Shown: positions 55,011 through 64,000 of the stretch, in pieces
Position numbering within the stretch: position 1 is the first letter of the stretch
Layout: every line of letters starts with the position of its first letter
From: an uncultured Bacteroidota bacterium
GTDB lineage: Bacteria > Bacteroidota > Bacteroidia > Chitinophagales > Chitinophagaceae
Reading direction: 5' to 3'
DNA: 64,000 nt
NCBI GenBank assembly: GCA_903831575.1
Contig: CAIKYB010000007.1
Location: forward strand, 1 to 64,000
Notes under the pieces: generated by a model
What the model was told of the DNA's origin: nothing
Databases searched by the model: none
The model's input: only the letters and a program-made list of their open reading frames with translations
Made by a program: the position numbers and the translations under genes

Positions 55011-56375
55011 ATGCAAGTTTGGAAAGATTACCAGGAAAAAAACAAAGACAGATTTTTAAGTGAACTTTTTGAATTACTTAGAATACCTAGCGTAAGTGCA
55101 AAAAAGGAACACAAAGATGATATGATTCGTTGTGCTGATGCAATTAAGCAAAGATTACTCGAAGCTGGTGCAGACAAAGTAGATATTTATTCAACTATAG
55201 GGCACCCTATTGTTTACGGAGAAAAAATGATTGATCCATCAAAACCAACCGTTTTAGTTTATGGACATTATGATGTCCAACCTGCAGAGCCATTGGAATT
55301 ATGGAAACATGATCCATTTGACCCTACAATAGTAGATGGGAAAATATATGCAAGAGGAAGTTGCGACGATAAAGGACAAGTGTATATGCATGTAAAAGCT
55401 TTCGAAACTATGGTACAAACGGGAACGCTTAGCTGCAATGTTAAATTTTGTATCGAAGGTGAAGAAGAAGTAGGATCTCCTAACCTTGGAAAATTCGTTG
55501 GCGAAAACAAAGAATTATTAAAAGCAGATTGCGTTCTTATTAGTGATAGTGCAATGATTAGCTTAGACACTCCAAGTATTGATATCGGCGTTCGCGGATT
55601 AAGTTATATCGAAGTGGAAGTTACAGGACCTAATCGCGATTTACATAGTGGTGTATATGGTGGTGCCGTAGCTAATCCAATTACCATTTTGGCAAAAATG
55701 ATTGCTACTCTTCATGATGAAAATAATCACATTACGATTCCAGGGTTTTACGATGATGTTGTAGTGGCAACGACGGCTGAAAGAGAATTAATGGCAAAAG
55801 CACCTTTCAATGAAAAAGAATACGCAGAAGATTTAGGTGTTAAAGAATTATGGGGAGAAAAAGGATTTACTACAAATGAAAGAACAGGCATTAGACCAAC
55901 ACTGGAATTGAATGGAATTTGGGGCGGCTATATTGGCGAAGGCGCTAAAACTGTTTTGCCATCAAAAGCATTTGCAAAAATTTCAGCTAGATTAGTCCCT
56001 AATCAAATATCAGAAAAGATGACTGAATTACTCATCAATCATCTTATTAAAATCGCTCCCCCATTCGTTACCGTTAAAGCTGCACTACACCATGGTGGCG
56101 AGCCATATATGACTCCAATTGACAGCAATGCCTACAAGGCAGCATCAATGGCAATGGAAGCTACATTTGGAAAAACACCAATACCCGTTCGTGGAGGCGG
56201 AAGTATTCCTATTTGCTCCTTATTTGAAAAAGAATTGGGAATAAAAATCGTATTCATGGGATTTGGATTAGACAGCGATAATCTTCATAGCCCAAATGAG
56301 AAATATGATGTAGCTAATTATTATAAAGGAATTGAAACCATCCCCTACTTTCATAAGTTTTTTTCAGAAATGTAA
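55011..56375 (+). CDS. M20-family dipeptidase
   Basis: 454 residues. Zinc ligands and catalytic residues are visible: His/Asp in VYGHYDVQP, Asp in ARGSCDDKGQ, catalytic Glu pair in EGEEEVGSPN, Asp in ISDSAM and the final His in DNLHSPNEKY. A lid/dimerisation domain (about 190-350) is inserted. There is no signal peptide, so a cytoplasmic metallo-dipeptidase (carnosinase/CPG2-like branch) is expected. It is flanked by a promoter and a terminator, so it looks monocistronic. Confidence 0.95.
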   Translation: MQVWKDYQEKNKDRFLSELFELLRIPSVSAKKEHKDDMIRCADAIKQRLLEAGADKVDIYSTIGHPIVYGEKMIDPSKPTVLVYGHYDVQPAEPLELWKHDPFDPTIVDGKIYARGSCDDKGQVYMHVKAFETMVQTGTLSCNVKFCIEGEEEVGSPNLGKFVGENKELLKADCVLISDSAMISLDTPSIDIGVRGLSYIEVEVTGPNRDLHSGVYGGAVANPITILAKMIATLHDENNHITIPGFYDDVVVATTAERELMAKAPFNEKEYAEDLGVKELWGEKGFTTNERTGIRPTLELNGIWGGYIGEGAKTVLPSKAFAKISARLVPNQISEKMTELLINHLIKIAPPFVTVKAALHHGGEPYMTPIDSNAYKAASMAMEATFGKTPIPVRGGGSIPICSLFEKELGIKIVFMGFGLDSDNLHSPNEKYDVANYYKGIETIPYFHKFFSEM

Positions 56376-56382
56376 TTCAAAT

Positions 56383-56425
56383 AAACTGCTAAGATTTCTA
56401 TTATTTAAATCTTAGCAGTTTTCTA
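56383..56425 (+). terminator. Intrinsic terminator of the dipeptidase gene
   Basis: 15-bp perfect arms AAACTGCTAAGATTT (56383-56397) and AAATCTTAGCAGTTT (56407-56421), 9-nt loop, followed by TTCTATTT. Confidence 0.9.
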
Positions 56426-56561
56426 TTTATGAATTCAAAAAGTTGCCCCCTCATTGTAATTAAGCATTTTGTTATGCTAAACAAATAATGCAAATGAAAG
56501 TTTTTTTTTCGGCCAAACTGTTTCTCCATTAATCAGAAAATGTTCCTTTGAAATCTTATTG

Positions 56562-56569
56562 TATTTTTG
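56562..56569 (+). promoter_or_regulatory. Bacteroidota -7 element TATTTTTG
   Basis: Perfect TAnnTTTG, 15 nt before the ATG at 56585; predicts a very short leader for the membrane glycosyltransferase gene. Confidence 0.5.
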
Positions 56570-56584
56570 AAAAAATATTCTACC

Positions 56585-58645
56585 ATGAGTAAGAAAACCC
56601 CTTTGGTACAGAAGCCCACCTCTCAAAAAATAGTTGCTCCTACAAAGGAAAACAACATACTGATTTATCTCGTATTTATTATTTTGATTGTATTACTATA
56701 CGGAAGCACCTTAAATTATGAGTTTACACTGGATGACGACTTGTTTTATGTAAAACACAAATCTGTGCAAAAGGGCATGGAAGGAATAGGAGAAATATTC
56801 CGCTATGGAAGCTTGAACCAATTTGACGGCACCACGGGAACGCAACCTTACAGACCTGCAACCCTTTTGTTTTTCACCGTGCAAAAAATCTTTTTTGACA
56901 ATTCCCCTTCAGCAGCACATTTAGTAAATGTGCTAATGTACATTTTACTCAGCTTTGTATTATTTACTTTACTAAAAAAACTCTTCCCTTCATGGAACAA
57001 GTTCATCTTGATGTTCATCATCCTATTATACATCGCGCATCCTATCCACACGGAAGTAGTGGCAAGCGTTAAAAGTGCTGACGAACTGCTTGCTGCATTC
57101 TTCGGATTTTCTGCGCTATTGTTTTTCATTCCTCAAAAGGAGAAGAAGGATGTTTCCCTTTTGTCTTTTGCAATGGGAACTTTTTTGTTTTTCATGGCGA
57201 TTTTATCTAAAGAAAGTGCCATTGCATTCTTGCTGATTATTCCATTGGCATATTACATGCTTATCAAGAACGACATTAAAATCGCCCTGAAATATTTTAT
57301 TGCTCTAGCTATTATAGCTGCAGTTTTTATGCTCATGAGATATAAAGCAATTGGAACAGCTCCTACAAATATTATCGATCCAATGCTCGACAATATTTTA
57401 TATAGAACAAAAGGATTTGCTGAAATAACAGCCACTAAATCGCAAATTTTATTTTACTATATCAAACTAATATTTATACCATGGCCATTAAGCTGGGATT
57501 ATTCCTATAACCAAATCCCTATCGTAACATGGTCAAGTTTGTCGGCTTGGGCAGGATTACTGATTTATGCATCCTTATTAGTATTCGCAATATGGCGTTT
57601 TCGCAAAATGCCCATTTTGTCATTTTGCATTTTCTTCTTTTTCCTTGCTTCTTCTCCAACAAACAACCTCTTTATTATTAATGGCGCCAATGTTGGGGAA
57701 CGCTTTCTATTTGTCCCATCTTTTGCTTTTGTACTTTTTGTTGTTTGGATAACATCGACACTATTTAAAATAGATTTAAAAAGCTGTTCAGGAAAAAATA
57801 AAACTGCTTTTATCTTAACCTTGACTGCAATTATTATTTCTTTTTCAGCTTTATCGAACAACAGATCCAAGGACTGGATAAACAATCTTGTATTGTTTGA
57901 AAAAGGCATTGAGGTTTGTCCAAATAGCAGCAGAACCCAATATAGCATTGCTACAGAATATTTAAATGCCGCACAAAAAACAACAGACCCCGCTGAAGCA
58001 GCTGATTTCTTTAAAAAAGCAGTAGCCCATTTTACGAAGAGCATAAGCATCTATCCGAAAAATACACAAGCGTATTATAATGCGGGCATCTGTTATGCAA
58101 AGTCAGGAGACACCACAAATGCGATAATCAACTACCTCAAAGCAATACAATACGACCCTACGTATGTGATGCCCATGAATAATCTCGGGGTGATTTATCA
58201 AAAAAGCAACATGTATGACAGCGCACAGAAATATTACGAGATGGCACACCAGGTTAATAAAGAAGATTTAATTCCCAGAAAAAATTTAGGTGACCTTTTC
58301 TTTTTCAAAGGATATGAAGCTAATATAAAAGGAGATATAAATAAAGCTCTTGAATTTTATACCATAAGTATGGGCTACAATGAAAACAACCCCATCTTGT
58401 TAAATAATATGGCTTATATCTATTCTTTCAAACAAAAATTGGACAGCGCAATAATTTGTTTAACAAAAGCAAATGGCTATGACCCGAATTCTTTAATAAC
58501 CCTTGAAAATCTTGCATCCGTAAACTTCCAATTGAAAGAATACACAAAAGCAATCAACTTTGCAAACAAAGCACTTGCCATTGATAAAAACTCACGTAAA
58601 GCACTAGGTGTTTTGGTGGATGTAAAAAATGTGATGGGCAAATAA
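56585..58645 (+). CDS. TMTC-like membrane glycosyltransferase with C-terminal TPR repeats
   Basis: 686 residues from the ATG at 56585; a TTG in the promoter is rejected. A Lys-rich N-terminus is followed by about 10-11 membrane helices (30-430). The first luminal loop has YEFTLDDDLFY (Asp-Asp, as in GT-C enzymes), and the next has HPIHTEVVASVKSADELLAAFF, like the TMTC pattern HPVHTEAVxxIVGRADLL. From about 445 there are several TPRs (YYNAGICYAKSGDTTNAI; AIQYDPTYVMPMNNLGVIYQ). TMTC proteins are polyprenyl-phosphate-mannose protein O-mannosyltransferases. Protein O-glycosylation of exported proteins is therefore a reasonable inference. Confidence 0.82.
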   Translation: MSKKTPLVQKPTSQKIVAPTKENNILIYLVFIILIVLLYGSTLNYEFTLDDDLFYVKHKSVQKGMEGIGEIFRYGSLNQFDGTTGTQPYRPATLLFFTVQKIFFDNSPSAAHLVNVLMYILLSFVLFTLLKKLFPSWNKFILMFIILLYIAHPIHTEVVASVKSADELLAAFFGFSALLFFIPQKEKKDVSLLSFAMGTFLFFMAILSKESAIAFLLIIPLAYYMLIKNDIKIALKYFIALAIIAAVFMLMRYKAIGTAPTNIIDPMLDNILYRTKGFAEITATKSQILFYYIKLIFIPWPLSWDYSYNQIPIVTWSSLSAWAGLLIYASLLVFAIWRFRKMPILSFCIFFFFLASSPTNNLFIINGANVGERFLFVPSFAFVLFVVWITSTLFKIDLKSCSGKNKTAFILTLTAIIISFSALSNNRSKDWINNLVLFEKGIEVCPNSSRTQYSIATEYLNAAQKTTDPAEAADFFKKAVAHFTKSISIYPKNTQAYYNAGICYAKSGDTTNAIINYLKAIQYDPTYVMPMNNLGVIYQKSNMYDSAQKYYEMAHQVNKEDLIPRKNLGDLFFFKGYEANIKGDINKALEFYTISMGYNENNPILLNNMAYIYSFKQKLDSAIICLTKANGYDPNSLITLENLASVNFQLKEYTKAINFANKALAIDKNSRKALGVLVDVKNVMGK

Positions 58646-58748
58646 AAAACCTATTGGAATTTATAAAAAAATTAAACTTTTCGAATCAATATTTTTAATT
58701 GACTAAGTGTAATTTTCATATGAAAAAGTGAGCATTTTTTAAAACAAA

Positions 58749-60038
58749 TCAATTCAATTTATTGCAGACCCTTTGCAATTCTACCTCAGCGATCTTAGCT
58801 ACATATTGTAAATTCAAAAGCCGAAAACCCGTTTCCTCAAAACTTTTTTGAGCTTCTCTAACTTCCAAAGCCGTTGCCGAATTCAACTGAAAACGCTGTT
58901 GAATTATGTTGACCAACTGCTTTGATAATTCAAAAGTATTTTGCTGTGTTTTCAATTGTTCGATCGCATTAGTGTAGGACTGAAAAGTTTTTACTGCAGC
59001 GGCCTGTTGATCATGCAATACTGCTTCTCTTTGCAATCTGGCATTTTGGGTATTGATAAGAGCAATCTGTTGTTGGCGTTTTATTATACTTCCATTATAT
59101 ATCGGAATGGATAAGCCCATGCTTATAGATGGTCCGTAAACTCTATTTAGCAATAATTGACCTCCAGTAGTTTCAGCATTCCCGAAACCGTATCCCATGT
59201 TCAATCTTAAAGAAGGCCTTCTTTCTGCTGCCACTTCTGTCTCTAAAAACTCGTTTATTTTTATCTGTTTATCAAGTGAAGAAATTTCAGCATTGGAAGT
59301 CAATTTATTTAATACGTCTGCTAGTACAATATTTTCATTAATAACAATAGTATCAAAAACATCATAGGCAGTATCAGATTTTATTTCCAATAAATTAGCC
59401 AGATCTACTTTGGATTGTCTTATTATGGTTTGTTGTGATTGCAGCTCCATTAATCTGGTATTAAGATCAATCTGTGATTGAAATAAGTCCGCATCACTTG
59501 CAAGTCCAATAGACTTCTTTGTCTGTGTTAATTCTAATTGTTTGTGAGAAACTTCAATACTTTGCCGCAATGTATTGACATAAGATTGCTCTCTCACAAC
59601 TGTATAATATTTGATCATGACAGCAGCAATCGTACTTTGTATTTGCGAAATCAAAAACTGTTCACTTTGTTTCTGTAATTCTTGGAGTCTTTTTTTTGTT
59701 GCTACAACCCTGTAGCCATTATACAAAAGCATGCTACCAATAATATTTGCATTGAGGGCATCTGAATATGCACCTGAACGATTAATTTCTATCCCGGTGT
59801 TCAATTTCTGGTTAACATCGTTGACACTTCTCTGGTCTGTGGCATTAAAAGTTACCAATGGAAGCCCTCCAGCCATCCCCCTATTATTATTTATCCGACT
59901 AATTTCCGTATTGTTTTCCTGTATTTGAATATCAAGATTTTTTTTCAATGCTATGCTTACTGCATCCTTCAAACTCATCTGCTGTGCTTGCGCAAATGAA
60001 TAAAAACAAATCGAAAAAAAAACTGCAAGAAATCTCAT
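58749..60038 (-). CDS. TolC-family outer-membrane efflux channel
   Basis: 429 residues from the ATG at 60038 (MRFLAVFFSICFYSFAQAQQ signal peptide); the ATG at 60047 adds three residues and overlaps the pump gene. Two coiled-coil TolC repeats are visible (ALKKNLDIQIQENNTEISR; LNTRLMELQSQQTIIRQSK; ATALEVREAQKSFEE). It forms the trimeric exit duct for the RND pump encoded immediately upstream. It is last in the efflux operon and converges on the TPR glycosyltransferase gene. Confidence 0.93.
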   Translation of the reverse strand: MRFLAVFFSICFYSFAQAQQMSLKDAVSIALKKNLDIQIQENNTEISRINNNRGMAGGLPLVTFNATDQRSVNDVNQKLNTGIEINRSGAYSDALNANIIGSMLLYNGYRVVATKKRLQELQKQSEQFLISQIQSTIAAVMIKYYTVVREQSYVNTLRQSIEVSHKQLELTQTKKSIGLASDADLFQSQIDLNTRLMELQSQQTIIRQSKVDLANLLEIKSDTAYDVFDTIVINENIVLADVLNKLTSNAEISSLDKQIKINEFLETEVAAERRPSLRLNMGYGFGNAETTGGQLLLNRVYGPSISMGLSIPIYNGSIIKRQQQIALINTQNARLQREAVLHDQQAAAVKTFQSYTNAIEQLKTQQNTFELSKQLVNIIQQRFQLNSATALEVREAQKSFEETGFRLLNLQYVAKIAEVELQRVCNKLN

Positions 60039-60039
60039 A

Positions 60040-63000
60040 TTAGTCATTTGAATCGTTATCAATTTTCACCTGTTTTCCACTGATAAAAGTATAAATAGCA
60101 GGAATCACAAACAAGGTTAATACTAAAGAAAAAAGCAACCCGCCTACAATCACAATCCCCAGTGGGGCTCTACTTGAGCTGGCTGCTCCCAGACTCATGG
60201 CAATAGGCAATGCACCTAATGCTGTAGCAAGACTTGTCATTAATATAGGACGTAATCTTTGTTGAGAAGCAATAAGTACGGCTTCTTTTTTATTCAAACC
60301 TGATGCTCTTTTTTTATTCGCAAATTCTACAATCAAAATACCATTTTTAGTAACTAGCCCTATTAGCATAATCATGCCAATTTCTGAGAAAATATTAATG
60401 GTCTGATCAAACATCCACAAACTCAACATGGCACCAGCCAACGCCAATGGAACTGTTATCATAATGACCAAAGGATCTTTAAAACTTTCAAATTGCGCAG
60501 CCAATACAAGATAGATGAGCAGTAAGGCAAGCATGAACACAAAACCAGCATTACTGCTACTTTCAGCATAATCTCTCGAGGGACCGCTTAACTCAGTTTG
60601 AAAGGAATCATCAAGTACTTTTTTCGCAATTTGCTGCATCGCCTTTACTCCATCGCCAATCGTTTTTCCTTCGGCTAGGCCTGCCTGTATAGTAGCAGAT
60701 TTGTATCTATTGAAATGAAATAAAGTAGGCGGATTAGAACTTTCTTTAATTGTCACAACTGCAATCAACGGAATTTCTTCACCACGACTATTTCTTACAT
60801 AAAGCTTTGAGATATCTTTTGGAGCTTGCCTGTCTCTATATTCAACCTGACCTATAACTTGATATTGTTTTCCATTATTAATATAATAGCCCAGCCTTCT
60901 GCCACTAAACGCACCTTGCAGTAATTCTCCGATATCAGCAATATTCACACCCAAATCTCTTGCTTTTAATCGATCAATTGAAATTTGTAATTCCGGCTTA
61001 TTGAATTTTAAATTACAATCTACTGTAGGTGAAATAAATGTTTTGTCTTTTTTAGCTTCTTCCAGAAATTTAGGAATGAAATCTTTTAATTTTTCGAAAT
61101 CAAGATTTTGAAGAATAAACTGAACTGGCAACGCACTTCTTGAACTCAATCCAACAGAAATAGTTTGTTCCTGAACAGCCGAAATTCTTAATTGATTAAA
61201 TCGAGAAGTTTTTGAAGAGATATCTTTAGCAATCTCTGCCTGAGTAAGACTTCTGCTCTCAGGATCTGATAATTTCAATCTTCCAAATCCAGTATTCACT
61301 CCTGTTCCATTAAATCCCGGAATCGCAGCAAAAACAAAATCTTTTTCAGGAACAGAGTCATAAACATAATTAATAAACTCATTGCCTGCTTCTACCATGT
61401 AATCATAACTCGCTCCTTCTGGACCACTCAAAATAAATCTCACCGTACTTTTATCTTCCATAGGAGCTAATTCACTTTGCAAGGCATTGACTAAATAATA
61501 AATCAATCCGCAACAAACAAAAACAATTACCCATGCTACCCATCTCAATTTCAAAAACCCATTTAATATTTTTTTATACCTATTTTCCATCCCCTTAAAA
61601 AATGGCTCAGTTGCTTCATAAAATTTACCATGCCCTATTTTTTTTCTATTTAATAAAACATTTAATACCGGCGTTATAGTCAGCGAAACAAAAGCAGAAA
61701 TAAGCACAGCAATAGAAATCACCACACCAAACTCTCTAAACAAACTACCCACAAAACCCTGTAGAAAAATTACAGGAAGAAAAACAACAGCCAATGTAAT
61801 AGAAGTAGAAACTACCACAAAGAAAATTTCCTTGCTGCCTTCAATAGCCGCTTTACGTATAGGTAGCCCTTCTTCCAGCTTTCGAAAAATATTTTCTGTA
61901 ACAACAATACCATCATCGACAACAAGACCAGTTGCAAGTACTATCGCCAGTAGTGTGAGTATATTGATACTATAACCAGCAAAGTACATAACAAAAAAAG
62001 TAGCAATCAAAGAAATAGGAATATCAATTAATGGGCGAACTGCAATCAAAATATTTCTGAAGAAAAAGAATATGACCAATACCACCAAGCTCAGAGAAAT
62101 CAACAAAGTATCAGCCACTTCACGAATACTTTTTCTAACCAGTTGTGTATTATCAATCAACGTAGTGAGTTGAATATCATTGTGCTGATTTTTTTTAATC
62201 AAATCAATTCTTTTATAAAACTCATCTGCAATTCTAATATAATTCGCACCGGGCTGTGGCGTTATTGATACTCCAATTGCATTAACACCATTTAATCTCC
62301 AACTGAATTCATTATTTTCGGGACCAATCTCTACTTTAGCAATATCTTTTAGTCTTACAATTCCTTCGTCACTTTGTTTTAAAATAATATTATTAAAATC
62401 ATCTTCTGTTAGCAATTTCCCCAGCACTCTGATCGTAAGTTCTGTTGATTTCCCGTAAATTTTTCCTGAAGGCACTTCAATATTTTCTCTGTCTAAAGCA
62501 TTTTTGATATCACTGAATGCAACATGGTAAATATTCATCTTTTCAGGATCAGTCCAAATCCGCATGGAAGGTCTCTTTTGACCGAGAATATTAACCGAAC
62601 TAACTTCTGGAATAGTTTGTAATTTTTGCTGTAAAACATTTTCTGCATAGTCACTCAATTCCATCTGACTTTTATTATTACTCTGTAATCCTACTAAAAT
62701 TATAAAATCACTATTAGCATCATTTTTAGTTACTACAGGAGCTGCATCAATATCTTGTGGAAGATTTCGAACAGACTGCCCGACTTTATCACGAACATCA
62801 TTAGCCGCAGCTTCAAGACTTTCACCTAGGTTGAATTCAATATTAATACTGCTTTTACCATTAGCACTGGAAGAACTGATAGACCTGATACCAGGAATGC
62901 CATTGATTATTTTTTCAAGCGGCTCTGTAATCTGGCTTTCGACAATATCAGCATTAGCACCAGCATAAGAAGTCGTTACATTTATAATCGGAGGATCAAT

Positions 63001-63117
63001 AGCTGGATAATCACGAACAGCCAAAAAAGTATACCCTACAATACCAAACAACACGATTACAATGTTGAGTACTATAGCGAATACAGGCCGTTTGATGGAA
63101 AATGATGAAATGTTCAT
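60040..63117 (-). CDS. RND-family efflux pump inner-membrane transporter (HAE1/AcrB-like)
   Basis: 1,025 residues, the normal length. FSIKRPVFAIVLNIVIVLFG start, TTSYAGANADIVE-type porter segment, GLVVDDGIVVTEN with the proton-relay Asp pair in TM4, GSLFREFGVVISIAVLIS, and MLIGLVTKNGILIVEF in TM10-11. Two large periplasmic loops and 12 membrane helices follow the usual pattern. It exports drugs or other amphiphiles by proton antiport. It lies 13 bp after the adaptor gene and overlaps or abuts the channel gene, a complete tripartite operon. Confidence 0.96.
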   Translation of the reverse strand: MNISSFSIKRPVFAIVLNIVIVLFGIVGYTFLAVRDYPAIDPPIINVTTSYAGANADIVESQITEPLEKIINGIPGIRSISSSSANGKSSINIEFNLGESLEAAANDVRDKVGQSVRNLPQDIDAAPVVTKNDANSDFIILVGLQSNNKSQMELSDYAENVLQQKLQTIPEVSSVNILGQKRPSMRIWTDPEKMNIYHVAFSDIKNALDRENIEVPSGKIYGKSTELTIRVLGKLLTEDDFNNIILKQSDEGIVRLKDIAKVEIGPENNEFSWRLNGVNAIGVSITPQPGANYIRIADEFYKRIDLIKKNQHNDIQLTTLIDNTQLVRKSIREVADTLLISLSLVVLVIFFFFRNILIAVRPLIDIPISLIATFFVMYFAGYSINILTLLAIVLATGLVVDDGIVVTENIFRKLEEGLPIRKAAIEGSKEIFFVVVSTSITLAVVFLPVIFLQGFVGSLFREFGVVISIAVLISAFVSLTITPVLNVLLNRKKIGHGKFYEATEPFFKGMENRYKKILNGFLKLRWVAWVIVFVCCGLIYYLVNALQSELAPMEDKSTVRFILSGPEGASYDYMVEAGNEFINYVYDSVPEKDFVFAAIPGFNGTGVNTGFGRLKLSDPESRSLTQAEIAKDISSKTSRFNQLRISAVQEQTISVGLSSRSALPVQFILQNLDFEKLKDFIPKFLEEAKKDKTFISPTVDCNLKFNKPELQISIDRLKARDLGVNIADIGELLQGAFSGRRLGYYINNGKQYQVIGQVEYRDRQAPKDISKLYVRNSRGEEIPLIAVVTIKESSNPPTLFHFNRYKSATIQAGLAEGKTIGDGVKAMQQIAKKVLDDSFQTELSGPSRDYAESSSNAGFVFMLALLLIYLVLAAQFESFKDPLVIMITVPLALAGAMLSLWMFDQTINIFSEIGMIMLIGLVTKNGILIVEFANKKRASGLNKKEAVLIASQQRLRPILMTSLATALGALPIAMSLGAASSSRAPLGIVIVGGLLFSLVLTLFVIPAIYTFISGKQVKIDNDSND

Positions 63118-63130
63118 GAATGGCTGTTAT

Positions 63131-64000
63131 CTATTGATTAATAAAATCCTCTAGTGTTTTTAACGATCTTACTTTTACAGGTTTTTTGGGCTTCACGAAT
63201 AAAATGCCAGTAACTACAATGGAATCCCCCACAGCAATCCCGCTAGTAATTTCAACTCCATAAGCGGAACGAATACCTGTAGTAACTTTTACCATTTCAG
63301 CAATACCATCTTTTACGACAACAACTTTTTTTGATGTAGCATCCGGAATAATAGCGTTAGTAGGCACGATAATAGACTGCATATTTTCTCCTTCTTTCAA
63401 TTGAACTTTCACAAAAGTGCCTGGCCTTATATTGCCTTTTGGTAACAAGGCTCTTACTTTAAGATTTCCCGTAGCACTATTTACAGAAGACTCTGTAGCA
63501 ATTATTTTAGCAGCATAATTTTCTTTTTCTCCTACAACCAGCGACACTTCATTTCCTATTTTAATCAACCCACTGTATAATTCAGGAACAGCAAAATCAA
63601 TTTTTATCTGATTGGTTTGTTGCAAAGTAGCTAGCACCGTTTGAGTAGTTAAGTAAGCTCCCGGACTGACCATTCTTAAGCCGAGATTTCCGCTAAAAGG
63701 TGATCTAATGATGGTTTTATCAATCTGCGCGTTGATAAATTCGATATCAGCTTTTATGTTATTTAAAGTATTAAGGGCAAGATCATAATCGGATTGATTC
63801 ACGCCGTTGATCTGAAGCAATTTCTTTAATCGATCTTCATTTTTTCCAGCAAGCCATAATTGCGATTTACTTTTGGATAATTGAGCCTGCAACTCAGCAT
63901 CATTAATTTTGGCTAACACAGTCCCTTCTTTTACAAAAGCGCCATCTGAAATATTTAAAAAAACAAGCCTCCCATTAACTTCAGGATGAATTTCAACAGA
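63131..64000 (-). CDS. RND efflux periplasmic adaptor (5' end beyond the right edge)
   Basis: Open frame to 64000 without its start; the GTG at 63919 is internal. The visible 289 residues begin in the first half of the lipoyl domain (HPEVNGRLV, then DGAFVKEGTVLAKI), followed by an alpha-helical hairpin (LQAQLSKSKSQLW...LNNIKADIEFINAQI), the returning lipoyl half (IRSPFSGNLGLRMVSPG), a beta-barrel (VGEKENYAAKI; IRPGTFVKVQL) and the membrane-proximal domain (KKVVVVKDGIAEMVKV). It bridges the pump and the TolC channel. The N-terminal signal or lipid anchor is off the window. Confidence 0.94.
   Translation of the reverse strand, partial: SVEIHPEVNGRLVFLNISDGAFVKEGTVLAKINDAELQAQLSKSKSQLWLAGKNEDRLKKLLQINGVNQSDYDLALNTLNNIKADIEFINAQIDKTIIRSPFSGNLGLRMVSPGAYLTTQTVLATLQQTNQIKIDFAVPELYSGLIKIGNEVSLVVGEKENYAAKIIATESSVNSATGNLKVRALLPKGNIRPGTFVKVQLKEGENMQSIIVPTNAIIPDATSKKVVVVKDGIAEMVKVTTGIRSAYGVEITSGIAVGDSIVVTGILFVKPKKPVKVRSLKTLEDFINQ

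Overview
The window is about 36% GC and comes from the chromosome of a member of the Bacteroidota, probably of Chitinophagaceae/Sphingobacteriia type; I cannot assign a genus. The evidence is a gene for SprA (the type IX secretion outer-membrane translocon), a secreted subtilase with a type IX C-terminal sorting domain, a TonB-dependent receptor with an N-terminal carboxypeptidase-regulatory-like domain, a short primary sigma factor without region 1.1, and several matches to the Bacteroidota -7 promoter element TAnnTTTG. There are no rRNA or tRNA genes, CRISPR arrays, prophages or insertion sequences.

Region 1 (1-10708) looks like a phosphate-starvation locus. On the minus strand lie a TonB-dependent receptor, a thioredoxin-type arsenate reductase and a large secreted repeat protein that runs off the left edge. 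On the plus strand lies a three-gene operon: a PlcP-like metallophosphoesterase, a glycosyltransferase and a GH1 beta-glucosidase. The upstream regions of the receptor and of the secreted protein each carry an array of TTAACA-like hexamers at exact 11-bp steps, the layout of PhoB/PhoP boxes. The array upstream of the receptor also sits just upstream of a perfect -7 element facing the plcP operon. The protein families and the DNA arrays point independently to phosphate control and phospholipid-to-glycolipid remodelling.

Region 2 (10736-28038) is 17 kb of same-strand nucleotide biosynthesis: folD, pyrD (class 1A), a fused pyrE-pyrF gene resembling eukaryotic UMP synthase, then purL-purE-purC-purF-purM-purN-purH-purD-guaA-guaB. 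In front of purL, behind a -7 promoter element, is a textbook purine riboswitch aptamer of the guanine class (14249-14313). Gene order, the short PurC, the PurE type, the single-chain PurL and the riboswitch all resemble clostridial purine operons, so the pur block may have been acquired by transfer and joined to native-looking guaA and guaB.

Region 3 (28108-47078) holds a DUF4105/Lnb-like membrane protein, an alpha/beta hydrolase, a short-chain dehydrogenase, a small secreted protein, sprA and ruvA, fabH, a secreted S8 protease, an RsmB-type RNA methyltransferase, odhB and rpsA. Region 4 (47195-64000) holds hmgA, a YfcE-like phosphodiesterase, proline dehydrogenase, an acyl-CoA thioesterase, a Tat-exported superoxide dismutase, an LptF/G permease, a START-like protein, rpoD, an M20 dipeptidase, a TMTC-like membrane glycosyltransferase with TPRs, and an RND efflux operon (adaptor cut by the right edge, pump, TolC-like channel). 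Starts were moved from TTG/GTG to ATG wherever the protein family supports it.
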